From SHVO01 sp050246995 (lineage in GTDB: Bacteria > Pseudomonadota > Alphaproteobacteria > Rhodospirillales > Rhodospirillaceae): a stretch of DNA of 64,000 bases. Under the pieces are notes generated by a model. It did not search any database and was not told the DNA's origin. It saw only the letters and a program-made list of their open reading frames with translations. Position numbers and translations under genes: made by a program. Shown here one piece after another: positions 1-8,796 of the stretch. Position 1 is the first letter of the stretch. Every line of letters starts with the position of its first letter. Where the stretch lies: contig JBFWVA010000016.1 in the NCBI GenBank assembly GCA_050246995.1, forward strand, positions 1 through 64,000, in the 5' to 3' direction.

Positions 1-44
1 TCGGGGAAATTCTGGTCTAGCGCCGCGTGCGCTGCGAGGGTGTG

Positions 45-1379
45 ATGGCTCGTTTTACGAAATTCGGTATCGCTCTGTTCGCCGCGGTCCTTGCGGGCTC
101 CGGCGTCGCCGTCGCGGCCGAGGACTATGTGAAAGTACCGATGCCGGACGGGTTCGGCGTTCAGGCCACCGAGCTCGAAGGGTCGGTGTTCGCCAACGCC
201 CGGGGCCGCACGCTCTACACCTGGCCGTTCCAGCGCATGCGCAACGGCCTGACCGGTGACGCGAAAGGTAAGTCCAATTGCGGCAGCAAGGTCTTGACCG
301 AGAGCGCCGGGCTCGCGAGCCCATGGCCGCCGGGTCTCCTGCTGCCCGACCTCGAAACGCGTCCCGCCTGCGTGGATATGTGGATCCCCGAGCTTGCGGC
401 CGCCGATGCCAAGCCGGTCGGCGCTTGGACCCTGATCACCCGCGCCGACGGCAACAAGCAGTGGGCCTATAACGAGCAGGCCGTTTACACCTCGAACTTC
501 GACAAGGAGCCTGGAGACGTCCTCGGTGACCGCTCCCGCGCCCGCGGAAACGACTCGCCGGCGGCGCGTATTCCGGTAGGTCCGCCGCCGAACGTTCCTC
601 CTGGATTTTCGGTGCGTGTCGTCGCGACCGGCGTCCTCGTGACCACCATCGAGGGTTACTCGGTCTACGCTTCCGACCGTGACACTACGACTAATTCGAC
701 CTGCAGAGGCGCTTGCGAAGAGACGTGGCAGCCGATAATCGCGCCGGAACTGGCGCGCGAGCAGGGCGATTGGACCACACTGGAACGTGCCAATGGCGTG
801 AAACAATGGGTGTTTAGAGGTAAGCCCGTCTATAGGCACGCCTTGGACTCATACAAGGGGAGTCTGGAGGGCGGCGATACGGCCGGCTGGCACAACGTCT
901 ATATGAAGAAAGGCCCGCCCCATCCGCCTGGCTTCACGGTTCAGGAAGCGAGCATCGGCCTTGTGCTCGCCGACAGTAGCGGGCACACGATTTACACATA
1001 TAACTGCGGCGACGACAGCTTCGACCAGTTACGCTGCGATCACCCGGACACAACGCAGGCATACCGCATCGCAATGTGCGGCGGCAGCCAGGAGAAGTGT
1101 TCCAAGATTTGGCCCATGGTTGCCGCGGCCCGGAACGCAAAGAGCGGCAGCCGCTCTTGGACCGTCGTGGCCATAGATCCGAAAACCGGCAAGTACGCGG
1201 CGCCTGACCAGGCTGATGCGACGTATGTTTGGGCTTTCCGCGGCCGGCCCGTTTACACTTTCATCGACGACAAGAACCCGGGTGATACGGAAGGCGACTC
1301 ATTCGGTGAATGGCGTGGCACCCGGAACGGCTTCACCGCCTTTTTCCTGCGGGATGATTTTCTCGACAACGCTAACTAA
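45..1379 (+). CDS. Secreted protein with three Yx(FWY)xxD-type repeats
   Basis: An exported protein of 444 residues with three copies of the repeat seen in COG4315-type proteins, whose molecular role is not established. A Sec signal peptide (hydrophobic ~8-22, likely cut after AVA near residue 25) is followed by repeats at roughly 45-170, 195-290 and 300-440. Each has a G-x-(T/S)-(I/L/V)-Y strand, cysteines, a tryptophan and a closing QW.F...PVY-like strand. ATG 45 is preferred over GTG 27 because GAGGG lies at 36-40 and the signal peptide then begins MARF. A single-repeat relative is encoded at 21749-22171. The next gene begins 26 bases downstream, so co-transcription is likely. Family assignment is good; function is unknown. 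Confidence 0.75.
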   Translation: MARFTKFGIALFAAVLAGSGVAVAAEDYVKVPMPDGFGVQATELEGSVFANARGRTLYTWPFQRMRNGLTGDAKGKSNCGSKVLTESAGLASPWPPGLLLPDLETRPACVDMWIPELAAADAKPVGAWTLITRADGNKQWAYNEQAVYTSNFDKEPGDVLGDRSRARGNDSPAARIPVGPPPNVPPGFSVRVVATGVLVTTIEGYSVYASDRDTTTNSTCRGACEETWQPIIAPELAREQGDWTTLERANGVKQWVFRGKPVYRHALDSYKGSLEGGDTAGWHNVYMKKGPPHPPGFTVQEASIGLVLADSSGHTIYTYNCGDDSFDQLRCDHPDTTQAYRIAMCGGSQEKCSKIWPMVAAARNAKSGSRSWTVVAIDPKTGKYAAPDQADATYVWAFRGRPVYTFIDDKNPGDTEGDSFGEWRGTRNGFTAFFLRDDFLDNAN

Positions 1380-1405
1380 GCGGCGCCGCCGCGATGGAGC
1401 GAAAG

Positions 1406-2548
1406 ATGACGAAATTCGGACTGAAGAAACTGATGGGCGGCGCCTGCGCTGTTGCGCTGACGTTCTCTGCGGCGAGTGCGGCTGATACTGCTGGGTCAGA
1501 CGCTGTAAAGGTGGACATCGCGAAGACGCGTTCCATCGCCTACACGATCACTTATGTGAACTGGGCGCTGCAATACACCGAGGAAGGCAAGGAATGTCCG
1601 GACGGTTTCAACGACGGGCCGCGCGAGCACTTCAAGATATTGTTTCCTGAAGACGGCAAGAAGCGCGGCTATGTAGAGACCGCGACCGCCCGCGAAATCG
1701 CGGGCTGGTATCCGGACCAGTTCAAGGAGCCGTTTCCCTTCAAACTGGCTGGCGGGCCCGTTGCACCCGGCATGAATCTCGACGGTAAGATTGATGCCGA
1801 CGACTTCACCGACGTCGATGGCGAAAAGGGGATCGACAACCAGTTCTATCGCGGTATCGGGTGTATCGAGAGCTATCGCGGCAAGGACGCCTTCAACAAC
1901 TTTTGGGATATTCGCCAGCTTTTGGAAGGCACTCATAACCGGATGCTGTTCGAGATCACCGAACTCGACAGCCTGGAGAACGATCCGGAAGTCGTCGTGA
2001 CGATGTACCGCGGCCTGCACCTCCTGCTACGCGATGCAGCGGGTACGACGATCGGCTTCAAGGGAATCCCTGGCGGTACGCAGAAACTCGATACCCGTTG
2101 GGGCAAGAAGTACGTCCAGCGCTACAAGGGCCGGATCGAGAACGGTGTCCTGATTACGGATCCCGGGACCTACGTGTTCCCCTGGCAAACCTTCAACTCG
2201 CCGACCGAACTCAAGGTCTATGCTATGCGAACCCGGCTGAAACTGACTCCGGAATTTGCGGAAGGTATGCTCGGCGGTTACTTGGACTTTAAGAGTTTCC
2301 ACCGCAGAAAACTGCGCTCGGAGTCTCTGCATCACCAGAGCTATGGACGCAATCCTTCGGCACTTCTCTATCAAAATCTCGAACAGATCGCCGATGGTCC
2401 GGTAAACCCCGAAACCGGAAAACGCGACAGCGTTTCCTCCGCACTCGTAACCAGATGGGCGCAAGTCTATATCGTACGTCCGGAAGATAAGGTGCCGGTT
2501 GCGCAAGCGCCGGCCCCAGCGCGCACGGTCAGCGGACAACAACAATAG
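1406..2548 (+). CDS. Secreted protein of unknown function, paralogue of the 3665-4789 product
   Basis: I do not recognise the family. The 380-residue product has a Sec signal peptide (hydrophobic ~10-25, cut near SAA|DTA) and no transmembrane segment after it. It shares collinear blocks with the product of 3665-4789: ECPxGFNxGPRE, LFPEDGxKR, a Gly-Met-x-Leu-Asp-Gly-Lys stretch followed by DF...DGEKG(I/V)DNQ, an IGCI...YRG block and a C-terminal HHQSYG. The LDGK...DDF stretch is rich in acidic residues and faintly recalls a calcium loop, which is inference only. ATG 1406 is chosen over ATG 1394 because GGAG at 1396-1399 is correctly spaced. It probably lies in one transcript with the upstream repeat protein. 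Confidence 0.7.
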   Translation: MTKFGLKKLMGGACAVALTFSAASAADTAGSDAVKVDIAKTRSIAYTITYVNWALQYTEEGKECPDGFNDGPREHFKILFPEDGKKRGYVETATAREIAGWYPDQFKEPFPFKLAGGPVAPGMNLDGKIDADDFTDVDGEKGIDNQFYRGIGCIESYRGKDAFNNFWDIRQLLEGTHNRMLFEITELDSLENDPEVVVTMYRGLHLLLRDAAGTTIGFKGIPGGTQKLDTRWGKKYVQRYKGRIENGVLITDPGTYVFPWQTFNSPTELKVYAMRTRLKLTPEFAEGMLGGYLDFKSFHRRKLRSESLHHQSYGRNPSALLYQNLEQIADGPVNPETGKRDSVSSALVTRWAQVYIVRPEDKVPVAQAPAPARTVSGQQQ

Positions 2549-2805
2549 GTTACGCGGTCACGGTTAGAGGTAAAACTTCGAGAATTGGGGGCTGCTTCCG
2601 GGCTCCCGCATAATCAGTGCGGCTACCTCTTTTTTGGCATGCATGCCTCTAAAGCTTGGTCATTTTCGCGGTTGAGGGCTGTGTCCCTCTCCGCCCGCTG
2701 GCGTTGCTCTACATTCGAGCCCACCAGCCCCGCTTAAATACAGCTTCGCGTGAACAAAAGAGCGCCGGTGATAGTTGAATGGCGGGGGCCTGTAGGAGCC
2801 ATTCG

Positions 2806-2994
2806 ATGAAGCCCACGACCTCCTTAATCGCTGCGATAGTACTCATGCTAACGGCTCAATCTTCGCTGGGCGCGGAACCGAATCGGATGGGGCAACCCGG
2901 AAGTCCTCCGACCGCTGCGAAGGATCCGGACAACTACACCCTCGCCCAGCTTTGCGCTCACAAGGCTTTGTCCGCGGAGGATCAGGCGGACTGA
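2806..2994 (+). pseudogene. 5' fragment of frameshifted FMN-binding protein gene (signal peptide part)
   Basis: This 62-residue frame encodes a convincing Sec signal peptide (MKPTT start, hydrophobic core, cut near SLG|AEP) and about 40 further residues, then stops at TGA 2992. The start ATG 2806 has TAGGAG at 2793-2798. The reading frame that overlaps its end (2952-3437) carries an FMN-binding domain with no signal peptide or good start of its own. The two pieces together would give a normal exported protein of about 210 residues, so I read this as the 5' part of one gene split by a single-base deletion or a sequence error. Confidence 0.5.
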
Positions 2995-3437
2995 GTGTCG
3001 AAGACGCGCAGCGTCTTATGTTTCCAGGCCAAACTCTTCAAAAGACCTTCGTCACTCTGGACCAAGATCAATATAACGCCGTCGTGGACGAGGTCGGGGC
3101 TGAGCCTTACAGTCGGAATGTTCGCGCATGGCGCACGAAATCCGGTGACTGGCTGGTATTGGACCAAGTGCCGGGAAAGGACGATTGGATAACCTACGCG
3201 GTGAGTGTCGATGCAAAGGGCGTTGTCCGCCAATTGGAGGTTCTCGAATGTTTGGAGAACTACGACGGCATCACTAACGCGGCATGGCGCACCTATTTCC
3301 GCGGTCGGCAGCGCAAGTTCGACATCAGACATATCCCCATCATTTCCGGATCAACCTTGTCGTCGGAAAACATGGCGGTAGGTGTTCGTCGCGTATTAGC
3401 GACCATCGCAATCGTATTGCGGCCCTCAGCGGAGTAG
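2952..3437 (+). pseudogene. FMN-binding domain protein, 3' part of a frameshifted gene
   Basis: The frame encodes a domain of the RnfG/NosR-type FMN-binding family. The diagnostic segment is ISGSTLSS near residues 134-141, followed by a GVRRVL helix; in this family the second Thr/Ser of SGA/STxSS carries covalently bound FMN. Upstream is the usual short alpha/beta part with VVRQLEVLEC. Such proteins are exported electron-transfer modules, and the signal peptide needed here is in the overlapping frame at 2806-2994. No convincing ribosome site precedes the open part of this frame, which supports a frameshift rather than a separate gene. The gene sits between two paralogous secreted proteins of unknown function. 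Confidence 0.55.
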
Positions 3438-3664
3438 GGTTGGAGGCTGCGGAGGAGATTCTCCTACAGCGCGCCGTTGCCCTTGGGCGATGACGGTCGC
3501 GCGGCGTGACCTGAAACAACTTTCCAAAATCGCCCCTACAAAGGTCAAAATGGGCCGTTAGCGGGCCTTATTCCGCCTGCGATTGGCAAAATCTGCTACG
3601 CTGGAGCGAGTATACTTCCGGTGCCAGCCGGGATGAATGAGGCGGGTCGTTCAAGGAGTTGGAT

Positions 3665-4789
3665 ATGAAGCGTTCTTCAGTGGCCGCATCGGCGGCGCTT
3701 ATTGCCGTGATGTGTGGCGCCTCGGCCAGTCCCACGGCCGCTGCCGGGGACGCGGTGGCTCCAATCCAGAACGGCACCATCGGATACGTGCTCACGGAAC
3801 GGCATTGGGCCGTTCTTCAGAGTGAGGGCGGAAAGAAGGAATGTCCGAACGGTTTCAATCTGGGACCGCGCGAGCAGTTCAAACTTCTATTTCCGGAAGA
3901 CGGAACGAAGCGGACCATCATGGAAACCCACATCGCGCGTGAAGGCGAGACGTGGCATCCGTCGACATCCAAAGAGCCTTATCCCTTTTATGAAGCCCAG
4001 GGCCCGATCGCACTCGGCATGGATCTCGACGGAAAGGTCGGCGCCGAGGATTTCACGAGCCCGGATGGCGAGAAGGGCGTGGACAATCAGCTTTACCGTG
4101 CCATCGGCTGCATCTCGAATTATCGCGGGCCGGAAGGCACCGCCTATCATTTCGAGAACAAGTTCATGCAGCAGTTCACCTATAACCGCATTCTCGTCGA
4201 AATTACCGGTGTGGACAGCATCGTTAACGATGACGACGTGACGGTGAACACCTATCGCGGCATGGATGACCTTCTCACGGACTCGACGGGAGAGCCTGTT
4301 TCGGGCGGATCACAGCGCGTGGACTTGCGCTGGGGGAAGGACTTCCGCCAGACCTTCCATGGCAAGATCAAAGACGGCGTACTGACGACGGACCCCGCCG
4401 ATTTCATATTCCCCTGGACGGGACAGCCCGCGAATACAAACCCGTTGCTGCCCATCCGCGATGTGCGCTTCCGCTTGCGGCTCGCGGCCGATCGGGCGGA
4501 AGGACTGATGGGCGGTTACGTTGATCTCATGGGTTTTTACTATAACGTCAACACGAACTGGTCGACGCATCACCAAAGCTACGGCCAGGAATCCTCGCCG
4601 TCCTTGTACCGCGCACTGCGGAAAGTCGCCGACGCGTACCCGGACGCCCAGGGCGTGAATACGGCCGTTTCGGCGTCGGTGAGTGTGAAGTTCAAGCAGG
4701 TGTTCATTGTGCATCCCCCTGCGGCCGTCGCGCAGGACCACACCACGCCCGCCGGTGAAAAGCCGGTGGCCACAACGCAACAGCGCTAA
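3665..4789 (+). CDS. Secreted protein of unknown function, paralogue of the 1406-2548 product
   Basis: The product has 374 residues, a Sec signal peptide (cut near residues 20-24, after an ASA-type site) and the same conserved blocks as the protein from 1406-2548. These include ECPNGFNLGPRE, LFPEDGTKR, MDLDGK...EDF, DGEKGVDNQLYR, IGCI, an FPW segment and THHQSYGQE near the C-terminus. The acidic LDGK/DF stretch is better preserved here. ATG 3665 follows AAGGAG at 3653-3658, so TTG 3659 is not used. The pair flanks the broken FMN-binding gene, which hints at a shared envelope process, but I cannot name one. No homologous family of known function is apparent to me. Confidence 0.7.
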   Translation: MKRSSVAASAALIAVMCGASASPTAAAGDAVAPIQNGTIGYVLTERHWAVLQSEGGKKECPNGFNLGPREQFKLLFPEDGTKRTIMETHIAREGETWHPSTSKEPYPFYEAQGPIALGMDLDGKVGAEDFTSPDGEKGVDNQLYRAIGCISNYRGPEGTAYHFENKFMQQFTYNRILVEITGVDSIVNDDDVTVNTYRGMDDLLTDSTGEPVSGGSQRVDLRWGKDFRQTFHGKIKDGVLTTDPADFIFPWTGQPANTNPLLPIRDVRFRLRLAADRAEGLMGGYVDLMGFYYNVNTNWSTHHQSYGQESSPSLYRALRKVADAYPDAQGVNTAVSASVSVKFKQVFIVHPPAAVAQDHTTPAGEKPVATTQQR

Positions 4790-4824
4790 ATGTGGGGTTT
4801 GGGCTCCGGTGACGGATAGGGCGG

Positions 4825-4845
4825 GGGAGGCTAGTATGGCCTCCC
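4825..4845 (+). terminator. Possible weak terminator hairpin
   Basis: A 7-bp perfect stem (GGGAGGC / GCCTCCC) with a 7-base loop lies 36 bases after the stop of the secreted protein gene. There is no T-tract, so termination is doubtful. Confidence 0.3.
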
Positions 4846-4875
4846 ATACAGACCTAACCGAAGGCTGCCCGAGCG

Positions 4876-6663
4876 TTGTTAAACCAAGCGGTCGCGTTTC
4901 ATCAGGCCGGTAATCTTACCGAAGCCAAGCGCCTCTATGAGCAGGTTCTGCGGACGGACCCGCGCAATTTCCCGGCGCAGTATCAGCTGGCGCTCCTCTT
5001 GTATCAGCAGCAGACAGACGCCCTGCCTGCTGTCGAAGCGGCTCTGAAACTCAATCCTCAAAGCCGTGAAGCGCTACTGCTTCACTGCGTATTGTTGATG
5101 GGGCGTGGTGACCTCGCGCCGGCGTTGACGAGTATTTCCAAGATTACGGCGGCCAATCCTCGCGACCTCCAGGCCTGGCATAACCGCGGCGTGATTTTGA
5201 CGCGGCTTGCGCGTTTTCAAGACGCCGTCGTGTCGTTCGAGCAAGCCCTCGCTGTTACGCCGAATGCGGAATCCTGGGATGGCCACGGCTCGGCCCTACA
5301 CCTGCAAAAGCGTCTCGAAGAGGCGCTGCGCAGCTTCGATAACGCGCTCGCGCTCGCGCCGCGGTTTGCGGCTGCGCTCTGTCATCGCGGCAGTGTGCTC
5401 GCGGATTTGAAGCGTTACGGTGAGGCGGTCCAGGCGTTCGAGGCCGCGCTGACGCAGTCTCCGGATATGTTCGAAGCCTGGAGCAATCGCGGCTCCGCGC
5501 TTTATGAAATGGAGCGTATGACCGAGGCGCTCGAGAGCTACGATCGTGCGCTTGCGCTTCGCCCTCGGCACGCACCTGACTGGATAAATCGCGGCAAGGC
5601 GTTGGAAGTGCTTGAGCGGGTGGACGACGCCATCGCCAGCTACGACACCGCGCTTTCGATTGCACCGGACAATGCGGAAGCCTGGTACGCGCGCTCTTTG
5701 ACGCTCCGTACGATGCACAGATTCGAAGAAGCGCTCACGAACGTTGATAAAGCATTGGCGATAGATCCAACTGCGCGGCGGGCTTTGGTGCAGCGCGCGT
5801 GGTTGCTTTGTGAACTCAATAGAGTCACCGAAGGTCTTGCGATCATGTGCAGGGCGGCCGATCAGGCGATCGCGTCCGGGCTTATCGCGGGGATGCCGAC
5901 ATCCCCGCACAAGCAGAGACACGACGCCGAGCAGCGCGACTATCTTGCGGCGCAAGGTATCGCCGTGGCCGAGGGTGGGTATCATTTCGCCGAAGGCGGC
6001 AAACTTTCGGGACCCGCAATCAACCAAGCCAATATAGAGACGGCGTCGGCGCAATGGGCCAGACGCGAGCCGCGGATTGCGGTGATCGACAACTTGTTGA
6101 CGGATGAAGCTTTGGTGCGGTTGCGGCGCTTTTGTTGGGATTCGACCATCTGGCATAAATCTTATAAGGACGGCTATCTCGGCGCGATGCCGGAGCAGGG
6201 TTTTGCCTGCCCGTTGCTGGCTCAAATTGCCGAAGAGCTGCGCGATACGTTCCCGGCTATCATCGGCGATCACCGTCTTCGGATGATGTGGGGATTCAAG
6301 TACGACAGTCAGCTCAAGGGTATTGGTATCCATGCTGATCAGGCTGCCGTGAACGTGAATTTCTGGATCACGCCCGATGAAGCAAACCTAAATCCTGAAG
6401 GCGGTGGATTGGTCGTGTGGGATGCCGCCGCGCCCGACGATTGGGACCCAGCGAAGTACAACGGCGATGAACCAGGGATACGCGACTTCCTCGCAAAAGC
6501 CGGCGCGAAGCCGGTAAAGGTGCCCTACCGCTCCAATCGTGCGGTGATCTTCGATTCCGATTTATTCCATGAAACGGATACGATTGAGTTCAACGAGGGT
6601 TACCTCAATCGACGTATTAACCTCACCATGCTTTACGGTCGGCGCACCTATTACGGCCGCTAA
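4876..6663 (+). CDS. TPR-repeat protein with C-terminal 2OG-Fe(II) oxygenase-like domain
   Basis: A 595-residue cytoplasmic protein with no signal peptide. Residues ~1-310 are consecutive tetratricopeptide repeats (W..RG.AL...ER..EAL.SYD.AL.L.P pattern). Residues ~400-595 resemble a prolyl-4-hydroxylase-like 2-oxoglutarate/Fe(II) oxygenase: the HxD iron ligands are H486 and D488, the distal histidine is H565 in DLFHETD, and an arginine at 579/580 could bind 2-oxoglutarate. The likely role is hydroxylation of a protein or small molecule recruited by the TPR array; the substrate is unknown. The start is taken at TTG 4876 because no ATG lies near the beginning of the repeats; GAAGG at 4860-4864 is a modest ribosome site. 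Similar fusions occur in proteobacteria. Confidence 0.75.
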   Translation: MLNQAVAFHQAGNLTEAKRLYEQVLRTDPRNFPAQYQLALLLYQQQTDALPAVEAALKLNPQSREALLLHCVLLMGRGDLAPALTSISKITAANPRDLQAWHNRGVILTRLARFQDAVVSFEQALAVTPNAESWDGHGSALHLQKRLEEALRSFDNALALAPRFAAALCHRGSVLADLKRYGEAVQAFEAALTQSPDMFEAWSNRGSALYEMERMTEALESYDRALALRPRHAPDWINRGKALEVLERVDDAIASYDTALSIAPDNAEAWYARSLTLRTMHRFEEALTNVDKALAIDPTARRALVQRAWLLCELNRVTEGLAIMCRAADQAIASGLIAGMPTSPHKQRHDAEQRDYLAAQGIAVAEGGYHFAEGGKLSGPAINQANIETASAQWARREPRIAVIDNLLTDEALVRLRRFCWDSTIWHKSYKDGYLGAMPEQGFACPLLAQIAEELRDTFPAIIGDHRLRMMWGFKYDSQLKGIGIHADQAAVNVNFWITPDEANLNPEGGGLVVWDAAAPDDWDPAKYNGDEPGIRDFLAKAGAKPVKVPYRSNRAVIFDSDLFHETDTIEFNEGYLNRRINLTMLYGRRTYYGR

Positions 6664-6881
6664 CAGTGCTCCCGGATTCCTCAGGGATGGTCCAAGCTCG
6701 GGGTCCGGCGGATGGCCCTATGGGGGACTCTCATACGCTTGAACACCGGCGACGGCTACAATTGACAAAGCGTCACGCCCATACACTTTGGCCTCGCTTC
6801 AAGTGACCCGGTAACCGTTGAGGTGACTTATATCACCGCTAAGGGCCGAGTAACTCAACGCGAGGCCGGTGTTCAGCCTGG

Positions 6882-6914
6882 AAAAGTCGTGACGGTTACG
6901 CAGAAACCGTCACG
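6882..6914 (-). terminator. Rho-independent terminator after the MBL gene
   Basis: A perfect 10-bp inverted repeat (6888-6897 with 6905-6914, 7-base loop) lies immediately downstream of the minus-strand MBL-fold gene. Read on the minus strand it is followed by a short run of T. Confidence 0.6.
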
Positions 6915-6918
6915 CGTC

Positions 6919-7872
6919 CTACTTCGGCAGCTTTCCCTCGATTTCCGAATACATGCGCGCCAGCGCGCGCGGCGCCTGTCCCGCGGCGGCGGTCGCATTG
7001 GAATATGGGCCCCAGTTGGCCTTCGCATTGGCCGGGCAATCCTTTTCCGTCGGGCATGGCGCGCCCGTGGGATGCAGGCGCTTACCCTCGGACACAACCA
7101 ACTCCACAGCTTTCGTGAAGTCTTGCAGATCCGTCTTCAGTTCCGCCGCCGTGCCCGTTGTGAAGCCGTGCCCCGGGATGAACCACGTCACGTCCATGGC
7201 TTGGGCCTTTTTCAGGGTCGCGACCCATTCCGTCGGGAAGCCGGTCACCATTGGCGGAAATAAATTGCGATCATAGATTTCGCTTAGGAACATGACCTTG
7301 GTCGCCGGCAGATATACGACGATGTCGCCGCCCGTGTGCGCGCGTCCGAGGTTCAGGATTTGAATCTCGGTCCCACCGAGCTTGAGGGACCGCTTGTCGT
7401 CCACCAGTTCGGTCGGTAGCACCGTGCGCTTTTGGCCCTGCATCGTCTTCAACGACGCCGACGACGAGATGAATGTCGCGTCCGGGAAGGCCGCCCTCAC
7501 CACCGGAAGACCGCCTACGTGATCGCCATGGTCTGAGGCGATGATCATGTACTTGAGCGGTTGCGGGGTGATTTTCTTGATTGCCTCGACCAGCGCCTTG
7601 CCGCGGGTTTCATTATCCTGGCCGTCCACCAGAACTACCCCTTCATTCGTCACGATGATTAGGCTGTTGGTCGTGAAAGTGAAGTCCGGCGTAATGAGCG
7701 TATCTTCATAGGCGTACACATTCGGGACGATCTGATGCCAGCGCGGGAAATCCGTCGGCTTCAGGTTATGGTGGGCGATGTCGGCCGATTTTGCGGCGTC
7801 GGCCGCCGAAGCGGAGACGGACGTCATCAGCGCGCAGGCGAGCGCGGCTACGGTCAGGCGGAAATTGTTCAT
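6919..7872 (-). CDS. Secreted metallo-beta-lactamase-fold hydrolase
   Basis: A 317-residue exported protein (signal peptide ~1-23, ASA|AD). The MBL core includes the early strand 'TTNSLIIVT..GVVLVDGQ', the metal loop at 113-118, a later LGRAHTGGD histidine and a terminal IPGHG histidine. In the classical HxHxDH motif the first histidine is a serine here (S113-D-H115-G-D117-H118), so one zinc site is probably altered. The usual aspartate after the third His block appears as SEIYDR. The gene is a close paralogue of 23561-24514, and that protein has the same replacement. It is a monocistronic minus-strand gene ended by the hairpin at 6888-6914. Substrate unknown; a lactonase- or thioesterase-like hydrolase is plausible. 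Confidence 0.8.
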   Translation of the reverse strand: MNNFRLTVAALACALMTSVSASAADAAKSADIAHHNLKPTDFPRWHQIVPNVYAYEDTLITPDFTFTTNSLIIVTNEGVVLVDGQDNETRGKALVEAIKKITPQPLKYMIIASDHGDHVGGLPVVRAAFPDATFISSSASLKTMQGQKRTVLPTELVDDKRSLKLGGTEIQILNLGRAHTGGDIVVYLPATKVMFLSEIYDRNLFPPMVTGFPTEWVATLKKAQAMDVTWFIPGHGFTTGTAAELKTDLQDFTKAVELVVSEGKRLHPTGAPCPTEKDCPANAKANWGPYSNATAAAGQAPRALARMYSEIEGKLPK

Positions 7873-7955
7873 CGGATACCCCTCAAAGCAGGTTCAGCTT
7901 GACCGCGAGACTAGTATTGTCTTTCTTCAAAAGGGAACAAAAAACACGAGCCGCC

Positions 7956-8492
7956 ATGAACTTGCCGTCCCCGAATCTCCAGCCCACCTTGATCGGGTCG
8001 AAGGTAATCGTTCGTCCGATTGCTTCGGATGATTGGACAGCCATGTTCCGCGCCGCGTCCGACCCAAAAGTGTGGGAATTGCACCCCGCGAGCGATCGTT
8101 ACACGGAGCCTGTTTTTCGCAGGTACTTTGATGACGCCATTGCGTCACGAAGCGCCTTCACCATTATTGACCGCGCAACCAATGTGGTGATTGGCTCCAG
8201 CCGCTATCACGGCTACGACCCTGTCTTGAGCGAAATCGAAATCGGTTGGACATTTGTCGCGCGTGCGTATTGGGGCGGTGACTATAACCGCGAGATCAAA
8301 AATCTCATGACCGCGCACGCTTTCAATTTTGTGAACACGGTCGTTTTCTGGGTCGGCGAAACGAATTGGCGCTCGCAACGCGCCATGGAGAAAATTGGGG
8401 GCGTCAGACGCGAAGGCCGGTTTACGCGTCCGCTGACAGGCCCTGATCAGTACAACGTTATCTATGAAATCCGGAAAGGGGCGCCGCGTTAG
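7956..8492 (+). CDS. GNAT-family N-acetyltransferase
   Basis: A 178-residue cytoplasmic protein of the RimJ/RimL-like acetyltransferase_3 type. It begins LIGSKVIVRPIASDDW, has the central beta4-beta5 core (IGSSRYHGYDPVLSEIEIGW) and a C-terminal NWRSQRAMEKIGG segment that forms the helix and strand next to acetyl-CoA. It probably acetylates an amine on a protein N-terminus or small metabolite. ATG 7956 is chosen because upstream in-frame codons overlap the divergent MBL gene's leader and would add a non-homologous tail; the ribosome site is weak. The gene converges on a small minus-strand gene and their stop codons overlap by two bases. Confidence 0.75.
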   Translation: MNLPSPNLQPTLIGSKVIVRPIASDDWTAMFRAASDPKVWELHPASDRYTEPVFRRYFDDAIASRSAFTIIDRATNVVIGSSRYHGYDPVLSEIEIGWTFVARAYWGGDYNREIKNLMTAHAFNFVNTVVFWVGETNWRSQRAMEKIGGVRREGRFTRPLTGPDQYNVIYEIRKGAPR

Positions 8493-8701
8493 TCCAGGTA
8501 ATGGATCGTGGCGGTCTTGCGGATCTCTTCGCCGTCGACGAAGCGCGCGATCGGATTGCGGGTCGGGGCCGTTGCCGACGTCGTTACGGTAATGGGGCGA
8601 TGGGTTTCTTCCGAGATAGCTCTGCCGGCCAGACGCGCGAGCGTTTCGCTGGTAAAGCGCGCGAGCAGTTCCTTCGTTTCTGTATCGATCAGCAGCAGCA
8701 T
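8489..8701 (-). CDS. Small hypothetical protein, 70 residues
   Basis: I do not recognise this product. It is a 70-residue soluble protein beginning MLLLIDTETKELLARF, with a Thr-rich middle and an 'ARFVDGEEIRKTATIHYLD' end. Its stop overlaps the stop of the convergent acetyltransferase gene. The coding strand shows ordinary codon use for the window, and an AGGCGG-like element lies upstream of ATG 8701. It could be a short stand-alone gene; no partner is obvious because the next minus-strand gene upstream ends 95 bases away. Confidence 0.5.
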   Translation of the reverse strand: MLLLIDTETKELLARFTSETLARLAGRAISEETHRPITVTTSATAPTRNPIARFVDGEEIRKTATIHYLD

Positions 8702-8796
8702 AGTCGGACCGCCTATCGCGGATGAATTGACCTTATATAGGCCTGCTATATGCGGGATTGTTGTAACGCGCGGTATAAGGTGATTCCCTTATCGCC

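Noticed and set aside
2940..2995. Programmed frameshift in the FMN-binding gene
   Set aside because: No slippery heptamer or downstream pseudoknot-like structure is visible; a simple deletion or sequence error is more likely.
6762..6787. TTGACA...TACACT promoter
   Set aside because: Spacing between the two boxes is 14 bases, too short, and no plus-strand gene starts soon after it.
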